Below are positions 53,004 through 62,505 of a stretch of DNA of 64,000 nucleotides, in pieces. The stretch covers positions 558,001 through 622,000 of the forward strand of contig OZ037872.1 in assembly GCA_964035575.1 (NCBI GenBank). Direction: 5' to 3'. The notes beneath the pieces were generated by a model. It was not told where the DNA came from. It searched no databases and worked only from the letters and a program-made list of their open reading frames with translations. Each line of letters starts with the position of its first letter. Position 1 is the stretch's first letter. This DNA is from Rhynchopus sp. YZ270_cl-10. Lineage: Eukaryota; Euglenozoa; Diplonemea; Diplonemida; Diplonemidae. A program made the translations under genes and the position numbers.

Positions 53004-54646
53004 ACTCTCCGCTTCTCCTTGGCATTTCAGTCAGCTCTGCAAACGACTTACCAAAGACATTACAAGAGAAAGAGAAATATGTGAAATTGAACATGCACCA
53101 CAAGAAGGCCCCGCTTCAGCAAAAAAAAAATAAACACTGAATGTCCTATATGACCCACTCCTGCACCCATATTGTTTTATTGTATCGACCCCCACAAATA
53201 GGTGTGCTCTGTACTCAATGTTAGGATACAGACACACCTAAAGGTGTTTTTTGTTTTGTTTTTGTTTTTGTTTTTGTGTTACTCTATATACTATCAACCC
53301 ATTGGAGTAGATGCTTTATTTCTATTTTTTTTTTTTATTTTTTTTTTTTTTTTGAAATATTTGCTCTGTACGAGTCTTTGACACTCAAGGATGCCACACT
53401 ACACATTTTTTTTTTTTGTATTGTTTTGTTTTATTTTTTGTTTGGGTTTCCCCCGGTCCGATTCTTCAGCACATCGCCTACCGTCTCTGTAAAGGTACAA
53501 AAAAATAGATAATTGGGGGAATGAAAATTTGATAAGAGGAGCCTGAACCTAAGCTGAAGCTTCTCTGGCTCATTCGAACAGTAACGATACCCCTGTCTGC
53601 TTCATCACCGCAAACTGACATCATTGGGAAAAGGCCCCTTTATGAAAGAAGGCAGAAAAAGTTTATAAGAACCCAAGCCACTCATAGTTAGTCATCTTTC
53701 AACGAAAATCAACAACGCTGCTCCTGGTCATGCCAAGTGAACACCAGGGCACCTCTCTCCCAATCCTGAAACCGACAATTTGTTTCAGATAGCACTGCTT
53801 TCACCAGCTGTACCGGGGCAACCACACTACAACCCCCTGACTTGACTCATACAACGACGTACAACGACAATACAAAGATAAGGCATGACCCCACAACAGG
53901 GTTTGCATTCCATGGCAAGATTAAACCCCTTCTTATTAACTCCCTTTTGTGAGCTGAAAGGAGTACTGTGTCCACGCCATCCTCTCTCACCATGCTCCCA
54001 TACGCGGTGCACATGACACTTCTGGCTAAACTTCTAGACTTAGTAATTATGTATCAGAAACTATCCAATGAGCTTCCACATAAAGAGCAGCGTTGAAATA
54101 CAAAGCCCTCTCGTGACAGTGTACCTTGGTACAATGACCGGTTGTACCGGTCGGGAATAAAGAGATAAGTGTTGCTAAAGATAAATTGAAGATATTAGTG
54201 CAGGCACCGACTGACCCACGTACAATGCCGCCTGAAATAAAGGCACCTAAAAGGTCTCGATTTAGATCAATATTTTGAAAGGACCCCCTAGCAAAATGAA
54301 GCCCCATATCCATCCCCAATTCAAGGCCCACATACGTAAGAGTAACGCTGGTCGGTTCCCAAATCACGGTTGTAGCGAGGGCTGTGAAGAAGAAGGTTGT
54401 CAAAAAAAAAAATGCGTCAAAACAATCTGAGACTACAAAAGGGTTTGTGAAAGAGGCTTTTTTAAACGCCTTACTCTACAATTTTGCAAGGAAGTAAGAT
54501 GATTTTTAAAAAAAATGACAAAAATATGCAAAAAATTAAAGGTGAACCCCTCACCCTCCTAAGACGCCTTGAAAGATGGGTCTTGCAACCCGCCTCTCAC
54601 ATCCTCACCAAAATGACAAAAAAGACTACCTAATAAAATGGCATAC
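53000..54646. other. Spacer 3' of the FCP1-like gene
   Basis: Holds hairpin-family copies: family 2 at 53155-53230, family 1 at 53539-53580 and 53658-53700, family 6 at 54090-54165 (with GACCGG/CCGGTC) and family 4 at 54185-54235. The unfound last exon of the FCP1-like gene should be here or just 3' of its donor. Small open frames at 53827-54012 and 54047-54403 are not recognised. Confidence 0.5.
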
Positions 54647-55851
54647 CTGGTGCTGGTGGTTGGGTTGTTGACCTCGAGCCAGTAGCACTCGATGTAGTCA
54701 CCTCTGTCTGTGGGCACCCTTCTCCTGCTGAGCATGGGGCACTTGGAGAGGTACTCTGGGACGCTCATGCCGCTGGAGACGAGGCCCTTGATGAACTCGG
54801 TCATCCTTGGGATGGTGCTGTCGGGGAGCTCACCCCCTTCGTAGTCCTGCACGAGCACACCGTTTTCTCTGTTGCTTCTGATACAGTCCGGTGTGTTCTC
54901 GATGATAAGTGTCTTGTCAAGGCTGCGTCCAAGCAGACTGAGGTCCTTCTGGTATCCTGCCTGCCCGGTGAACCACTTGCTGTGACGGTAGATGCAATGC
55001 TTGATTGCATTGTTTTTGTCAATGTTTGCGAGCACTGCCTGAGCATATGCGCGGAGACCTGCTGTCCATGCAATCGCCTCCGTATCACGCCCGATGTAGT
55101 CAAACAACTCATCCACCCCTGGACGAGCGTACAGCGGCCCATCCCTTGCATAGATCAGCGTCTCATCCAGATCCAGAATGATTGAGTATTTTCCGTAGTC
55201 AGCGGCGGCCTGCTGTGGGATCATCATGGTACCGGGTTGGCCAAGCATGGAGGGGGCCCTACGCATTCTGCTTCTCGGGGAGAGCCCGTTGTAGTCCTCA
55301 CGGAAGGAGGTTCCTCTGACACGCTGGCGTGGTGTTCCTGTAGGAGAACCGTACCTTTGCCCTGAGGTTGGGGTGCCTGCAGTTCCGTAGACCCCTGAGT
55401 TGAAGGAGGCAGGGTGGTTGATGGCGGTTTTGGTGGGAGTCGAGAGGCCCACCCCTTGGGAGGTGGAGGGGACGTAGCCGAGGCCGGACTTGAAGGAGGT
55501 TGCGCCGAGGTTGTATGGGTTGTCCTGCAGGATGGAGGGACGTTCGCGGAGGCCTGCTCCGGGGCGGTCGCTGTAGGGGGACTTTGGTGGGGTGGTCTGT
55601 CCAGTGTATCTGTAGTCACGCTCCATGGAGAGTGGAGACGTTGTCCTAAAGCTCGGCCTTTCCTTCAAAGGAGACCCCTGATGCTGAGTCGGCGACGTCG
55701 ACCGTCCGCTGTACAACCCCGCAGTCGGCGAGGTCCCGTACACACCACCACCCGACCCCGAACGCGATCCGTACCCTGTTGGAGAAGGCGGGCGGTACCC
55801 TGTTGCCGAGGCGCCATACGCCCCTCCATAGCTGTACCCACCGCTTCTCAT
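54647..55851 (-). CDS. FCP1-like HAD phosphatase with long disordered N-terminus (3' end unresolved)
   Basis: Protein serine phosphatase of the FCP1/SCP (NIF) branch of the HAD superfamily. ATG at 55851. Residues 1-210 are low-complexity, rich in G, S, Y, P and T with many SP/TP sites, probably disordered and phosphorylated. The catalytic domain follows: IILDLDETLIYA (motif I, DxDxT variant with nucleophile Asp), YARPGVDELFDYI, AIAWTAGLRAYAQAVL (motif II threonine), KDLSLLGRSLDKTLIIENTP (motif III region; the usual second acidic pair after 'LIIENTP' is replaced by DCIRSN). A clear CAG|GTATGC donor at 54647/54646 ends this exon in phase 2, so the last residues (after STTSTR-type region) lie in another exon; a short exon starting after GATGTGAGAG near 54597 (ending LGG and TGA) is one weak candidate. 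Substrate unknown; similar proteins act on RNA polymerase II tail or other targets. Confidence 0.82.
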
Positions 55852-57162
55852 TGGAGCTGCTTTAGGGGAGAAGGGGGAAAAGAGAGAGGGAGAGGGAGGG
55901 GAGAGAGAGGTGAAAAAAGAAGAAAAACCTTGTGTATATTTATCCTTTCGTTCGTTATCAAAAACGGCTCGTGTTTGGATAATTCTGTGGGTTGGTTGGT
56001 GGAGGAGGAGGAGGATGAGGAGGAGGGAGGGGGAGGGGGGATAATCTCAGGGGGGGGATATATGGGGGATGTATGGAAGAATTAGAAGGGTTGTTTTTGT
56101 AGTGCAATGCCGAGAAAAGAGGGGAGAAGAGGAGGAGGAGGAGGGGGAGGGAGAAGGAAAAAATCAACACGGTTGTTGGTTGAGGTGTCTAGTAGGAAGA
56201 GAAAAAAAAAAACTGCGTGGAGATCACACGAAGAAAACAAAAAAAAAGGCGAGGTGACTGCACATTGTCAATTTATCAAAAAGAAGAAGAAAAAAGGAAT
56301 AGTTATTGATGCAGGCACCCCTCCGACTGACCCTACTCTACCAGCCATCCGGATGAGAGCACGGAAAAAAAAATCTGTACGCTCCACGTTGGTCGGTCGG
56401 ACCTTGCAAAAGAGTGTGCGTCTGCGCGCTACACTTTGTTGTGATTTATTTTTTGTCTTGAAATATTATTTTTTTGGCTGCCACCTTGTTTAAAACCCTT
56501 TTGCTCTTCTCTCCAAAAAAAGACTTGGTTGTATTAGTAATACTCAATACATCTTAACAGAAAAATGAAGATATAGACCAAGCTTTTTAAAAAAAAGAAC
56601 GCCTACATTATAATAGACCACTAAAAAAACGAGAGAATGAAGTTTAAACAAAGTGCCTTTCACCAAAATAAAATAAAATAAAAACTTCTCTCCAAAGATA
56701 AAATACCTCTGTGAACCTATCCTTCTCTTGGAAGATACATACCCTGGAATATACATAATTATACGAGTGTTTTTGAAAGGGAAAAAAAAATGCATAGGGT
56801 GTGCACCGGGTGGGGGAAAGACACCCTTCGCACACTCCCACCCACGATACGTTTTGTTATCGGCAATAATTTTTTGAAACATAAAAAAATTGTCAGATGA
56901 ATATGCCTATTGTGCACACACATCTTTCAAAAAAAGAGAGAAAAAAAAATGGACAAAATGAACCTAAGCCTCGCGTTGCTTAGGAATCAAAAAAGAAATA
57001 AAGTATGGAATAAAAAGGGTATTGTGCAAACTACTCCGCTTGGTCAAATTGAAAACAGAATTTTTGAGAGGAGGAGAAAAAAAAATACTGCCCAAGATGC
57101 AGAGAGCTGCAAAAAGCGTAGCAGACGTGGTACTTAAAAAATAAAAATAAAAATAAAAATTT
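55852..57162. other. Spacer 5' of the FCP1-like gene
   Basis: Purine-rich GGA/GAG runs at 55860-56160. Family 4 copy at 56293-56362, family 1 GTGC-type at 56892-56930 and family 1 at 56957-56987. No gene seen. Confidence 0.55.
56293..56362 (-). repeat. Hairpin family 4 copy, longest
   Basis: Plus strand TTGATGCAGGCACCCCTCCG, ACTGACC, then CCAGCCATCCGGATGAGAGC. The ATCCGGAT and CCAG/CTGG parts can pair. Confidence 0.5.
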
Positions 57163-59022
57163 GGTGTGGCTGAAGGGGTCTGATTCGCACTTTTTCCGCA
57201 CTTTTTGAGCACTTTTTCCGCACTTGTTCGCACTTTTAGCTTGTAGGCTTGCTGACTGTCTTTGCCAAATACACAGGCACACAGGTACACAGGTACAGGT
57301 ACGGTAGGTACCCACAGAATACCGTGTACCTACACAGGTACACAGACACAGTCAGCAAGCCAACATTGTAAAAGTGCGAATAAGTGCGGAAAAAGTGCGA
57401 AAACCGTACCTACAGTACCTACAGTACCTACAGTACCTACAGTACCTACAGTACCTACAGTACCTACAGTACCTACAGTACCTACAGTACCTACAGTACC
57501 TACAGTACCTACAGTACCTACAGTACCTACAGTACCTACAGTACCTACAGTACCTACAGTACCTACAGTACCTACAGTACCTACAGTACCTACAGTACCT
57601 ACAGTACCTACAGTACCTACAGTACCTACAGTACCTACAGTACCTACAGTACCTACAGTACCTACAGTACCTACAGTACCTACAGTACCTACAGTACCTA
57701 CAGTACCTACAGTACCTACAGTACCTACAGTACCTACAGTACCTACAGTACCTACAGTACCTACAGTACCTACAGTACCTACAGTACCTACAGTACCTAC
57801 AGTACCTACAGTACCTACAGTACCTACAGTACCTACAGTACCTACAGTACCTACAGTACCTACAGTACCTACAGTACCTACAGTACCTACAGTACCTACA
57901 GTACCTACAGTACCTACAGTACCTACAGTACCTACAGTACCTACAGTACCTACAGTACCTACAGTACCTACAGTACCTACAGTACCTACAGTACCTACAG
58001 TACCTACAGTACCTACAGTACCTACAGTACCTACAGTACCTACAGTACCTACAGTACCTACAGTACCTACAGTACCTACAGTACCTACAGTACCTACAGT
58101 ACCTACAGTACCTACAGTACCTACAGTACCTACAGTACCTACAGTACCTACAGTACCTACAGTACCTACAGTACCTACAGTACCTACAGTACCTACAGTA
58201 CCTACAGTACCTACAGTACCTACAGTACCTACAGTACCTACAGTACCTACAGTACCTACAGTACCTACAGTACCTACAGTACCTACAGTACCTACAGTAC
58301 CTACAGTACCTACAGTACCTACAGTACCTACAGTACCTACAGTACCTACAGTACCTACAGTACCTACAGTACCTACAGTACCTACAGTACCTACAGTACC
58401 TACAGTACCTACAGTACCTACAGTACCTACAGTACCTACAGTACCTACAGTACCTACAGTACCTACAGTACCTACAGTACCTACAGTACCTACAGTACCT
58501 ACAGTACCTACAGTACCTACAGTACCTACAGTACCTACAGTACCTACAGTACCTACAGTACCTACAGTACCTACAGTACCTACAGTACCTACAGTACCTA
58601 CAGTACCTACAGTACCTACAGTACCTACAGTACCTACAGTACCTACAGTACCTACAGTACCTACAGTACCTACAGTACCTACAGTACCTACAGTACCTAC
58701 AGTACCTACAGTACCTACAGTACCTACAGTACCTACAGTACCTACAGTACCTACAGTACCTACAGTACCTACAGTACCTACAGTACCTACAGTACCTACA
58801 GTACCTACAGTACCTACAGTACCTACAGTACCTACAGTACCTACAGTACCTACAGTACCTACAGTACCACAGTACACAGTGTTCAACTTTTACAAGGTGG
58901 GGAAAATTTTTTTGGGGGGCTGATTCGCACTTTTTCCGCACTTTTTCCGCACCTATTCGCACTTTTTCCGCACTTTTTCAGCACTTTTCCGCACTTTATG
59001 CTCCCCCCCGTTCAGCCACACC
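57163..59022. mobile_element. GGTGTGGCTGAA-type element carrying a 9-bp satellite, 1860 bp
   Basis: Ends GGTGTGGCTGAAGGGG and CCCCCCCGTTCAGCCACACC are inverted; both are followed inward by tandem CGCACTTTTTC blocks. A small relative with the same ends sits at 59667-59820. A palindrome GGCTTGCTGACTGT/ACAGTCAGCAAGCC with GTACCTACA-like seeds precedes the array. Confidence 0.8.
57407..58864. repeat. (GTACCTACA)n satellite, 162 units
   Basis: 1458 bp, exactly 162 x 9, with no variant seen by eye. Five of six frames are open because the unit contains a stop only in one frame; these long frames are artefacts. Confidence 0.95.
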
Positions 59023-59194
59023 ATAAAAACGTTTTTTTTTTTTGGATCAACAAAAATCACGGTTTGCCCCGCATTTTTTTTTTTGGTGCCTTTACATGGT
59101 GCGTTGTACGCCCGGAACGGTCCTGCAACAAAAAAAAAGGGGGGAAATAAAATCAGAGGTTCGAAAAAACTCGTTAAAGCGGGGGGGGCCTGCT

Positions 59195-61947
59195 TCATTT
59201 GAAGTTGAGTTGCTTTGCGATTGTCTCCATGTCCTTGTCACCTCTCCCTGACACACAGATGATGATGTGCGCATCTTGCGGAAGAGACTTTGCGTGCTCA
59301 ATTCCTTTCATGATAGCGTGTGAAGACTCCAGTGCGGGCAGTACCTGTGTTGGGAAAAAGGCGTTTTTTAAAAAAAAGAGGAATATCAGAAGGTGCCATT
59401 TGACGCATCTGAGTGTGTGCAACTATCAATTTGCAGGTTGATCGTCGCATATTTTAGGCAGTTTTTATTACCATTGCTGTCATTTAAGTTGGGTTCTACT
59501 TGTAATTTTTTGGTCGTGGCATTTTATATTGGATTCAGATGCTACAATTTGAATATAACCAAAACCATAAAAGCCTTACATGTTACCTTTTCTTGGGGGT
59601 ATATGGAAGGTCTCACATGCTACACTAATCCATCAAATTTCAAAAAATAAGAAAAATACAAAGAATGGTGTGGCTGAAGGGGGGTGTTTGTCTGAAAGTT
59701 GTTGTTTTTGTTTGTGCTCTTTTTGTTTTGGTGGTCTTTAAAAATGTACTATTTGCTTTTTTGTCTGAAGGGGGGTGATTCGCACTTCTTGCGTACTTTC
59801 TGCCCCCATTCAGCTGCACCAAAGAACTGAAAACTGCAAACGACATACCCCTTCGGTCTTTGCAAGGATCTGGAATCCCTTTAACGCCTCCTCATCTTTG
59901 CAGGGGATGTACCGCGCACGGCCGATGTCTGTTGTTGTTTTTTGAAAAAAATGAAAAAAATGAAATTGAAGTTAACACCGCGCAAAGGCACCTCTGAGAT
60001 GCCGAACACGTACAAAAGAAAGAAAACCCTTTAGAACAATGATAACCACACACACACTCCTCAATATCTAAGACATCGAAACTAAGACAAACGACGTGCA
60101 CGCCGCAGGCAACGTCGCAAAACCCGAAGGCCCACTCATCCCTCTCTCCATTTACAATAGCATCCTGCACTCATCTGCAGGAAATCATTGCACAAACATC
60201 TCCTATACAGCTGGAGCTACTCAAACATCAGTCTACAACCCACGAAAACCTCAAGACACTCCATATGCACAGGAGACTCTTTTCACATACCTTTCAGGAA
60301 AGAATGCTCCGGCCCCACTCCAGGGTAATCGAGCCCTGCAGAGACAGAGTGTGTTTCAGACACCTGCCCATCCTCGGTTTGAAGGAGCTGTGTCTTGGCA
60401 CCGTGCAGCCACCCTGTGGTGCCGTGCGTGAGGGTGGAGGAGTGGAGTTCTCCTGTGCCCCCTGCTTCGACACCAAGGAGTTCTACATCGGTGTCGGAGA
60501 CGAATGCGTCGAACATGCCGATACAGTTGGACCCACCCCCGACACAGGCCACGACACAGTCGGGAAGTTTCCCAGTTTTCTCGAAGAACTGTCTCCGCGC
60601 TTCCGTCGAGATAACCGATTGGAAGTCCCGCACAATCGTCGGAAAAGGGTGCGGCCCCACCACACTGCCAATCAAATAGTGAGAATCAGGGTTTGCCGCC
60701 CAATCCCGAAGCGCCTCGTTCACTGCCGCATTCAGAGTCCTATTCCCGCTGGTGGCAGGCACAACCTTTGCCCCCATCGACTCTATGCGAAGAACATTAA
60801 GACGCTGACGCTGTGTGTCCTTCTCCCCCATGTAGATCGTTCCGTTCATTCCGAATAATGCGCAGGCAGTCGCAGTCGCAACACCATGCTGCCCAGCGCC
60901 GGTTTCCGCAATAATCCGCGTCTTCCCCAACTCCTTCGCAACCAGGGCCTGGCCAATCCCGTTGTTAATCTTATGCGCACCTCCCATCAGCAGATCCTCA
61001 CGCTTCAGCCAGATGTGCGCACCCTTCCCCTCTGGCGCCTCGGAGCGCACCAACGCTGTGAGCCGCTCTGCGTCATAGAGCAACGAAGGCCGTCCACTGT
61101 ACTCCGCATTCCATTTGAGCACAGTCTCCTGAAAGGATTTGTCCGCCTGAAGCTCAATGTACTTCGTCTCCAGCTCGAGAAGGTTTGGCATCAAAATCTC
61201 TGGAATGAATTGCCCCCCAAACTTCCCAAAATACGACGGCAGCTTCTGCCTTACTGCACGCGCCAGCCTCCTCACCAAGACCCCATCCTTTACCCCATCA
61301 ACCTCGGCACCAGAAGAGATGTCAAGCACATCCACTCCTGGCACCTTGCGAGCTTCATCGACATTCTCCATGTTGATCCCCCCTGCAAGAAACAAAGGCA
61401 GCCCATTTCCTTTGTACCCCGAAAGCCAGGTCCAATCAAATGAAGCGCCGGTACCACCAAGCTCTCCTTTGACCTTGTTGTCGATGCAGACGGCCTTGAT
61501 GAGGGGGTGGGTGGGGATGGTGATGTTGTCGACGTCAACTTTGTCAGCGACGCTGACAGAGAAGATAACGGTTTTGACAGAAAGTGTCGGCGCAATAGTG
61601 TCAAACTCAGCAGCACTGTATCCGTAGAGCTGCACACCATCAAGGTTAGTTGTGGACGACACTGAGTTGATGTATTCCACCTCCGCAGCAAGCGTCGTAT
61701 GCGCAGAGTGTCCAGAACGCTGGAAAATTCCGAAAACCAAAGGCAAGCGCCCCCAAACAGCATCCGGAAGCCCTGCGTGTTCGTGGCAAATGCGGGCCAT
61801 CTCAGTCACCTCAGCCACGTTGTTCCCCATATACCGCTTGCTCTTCTCCGCAAACACAACACCAAAAAAGTCAATCCCCTCGCGAATCCCATTCACAACC
61901 TGGTTCCGGGTTTTCAACCCACACAACTTCATTTTTCTTGCAGCCAT
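59195..61947 (-). CDS. TrpF-TrpB fusion: phosphoribosylanthranilate isomerase and tryptophan synthase beta, 628 residues
   Basis: Exons 60291-61947, 59849-59928 and 59195-59344, all with GTATGT donors and phases 1 and 0; the frame ends TGA. Residues about 6-225 are a TrpF-like TIM barrel ([42 protein letters not shown]), which isomerises phosphoribosylanthranilate. Residues about 235-628 are TrpB, which condenses indole and serine using [39 protein letters not shown] (the lysine of HKIN binds PLP), [14 protein letters not shown], the phosphate loop [11 protein letters not shown], and, built by splicing, [19 protein letters not shown] and [14 protein letters not shown]. No TrpA is attached or near, so the alpha subunit must be elsewhere. 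The ATG at 61947 is the first after an unlikely AT-rich leader; no plastid or mitochondrial presequence is evident. Intron 2 holds a MITE. Confidence 0.95.
59667..59820. mobile_element. GGTGTGGCTGAA-type MITE, 154 bp, in TrpF-TrpB intron 2
   Basis: Ends GGTGTGGCTGAAGGGGGGTG and CCCCCATTCAGCTGCACC inverted. AAAGAA stands on both sides, a possible imperfect target duplication. Confidence 0.7.
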
Positions 61948-62505
61948 TTTTATATTGTGTAGCCTAAGGGGTTTATGTGGGAACCTATAGAAGAGACAAA
62001 AAAAAAAAACTTCGATTTCTGGGTTATTACAGCTTTTTGCAGGTATTCTGGACACAGAGTTTTGTTAGGTCTTGCAAAATGGTCACTCCCGACTCACGCA
62101 TGAGTTGCGAGGTGGGTGGTAAAACCATCGCTGTGTAGTGTTCATGATGGGGAAAAGTCAGGTATTTGGATGAAAAGACAGTAGTTACACACAGCAAAAA
62201 AAAATTGTTGATAACAGTTCGGTAAAATCCGAAGCCTTTGTCGAGGGGGGGTGGTATACAAGAGGGAGAGGGAAAGAGGTCGTATTGTTGGTGGTTAGCT
62301 GAAGACTGAAAAGGTTTTGAAAAGGCGCAAAAAAAAGCCCATTTTTATTAGCTTCTTTTTAATACCCTCGGTGTTCCATGGGGTAGACAAAGAAACATCA
62401 AACAGCGTGACAGCCGTTCCATGCTTTTAAAAGGTATAGGGGGGGGGGGTAAGTCTTAGGTCTCCCGGTAAGGGTTGTTTTCGTTCATTGAGAAAGGAGG
62501 GGCAA
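61948..62505. other. Spacer between TrpF-TrpB and the NTF2-like gene
   Basis: About 560 bp, no gene and no recognisable repeat; presumably the promoter of TrpF-TrpB and the 3' UTR of the next gene. Confidence 0.5.

Noticed and set aside
54047-54403. 118-codon minus frame 3' of the FCP1-like gene
   Set aside because: It runs through hairpin families 4 and 6, is AT-rich and matches nothing.
57262-59150. Open frames of 500-590 codons through the satellite (VPT, YLQ, TYS, VGT, CRY repeats)
   Set aside because: A 9-bp unit without stops stays open in several frames on both strands; there is no other coding signal.
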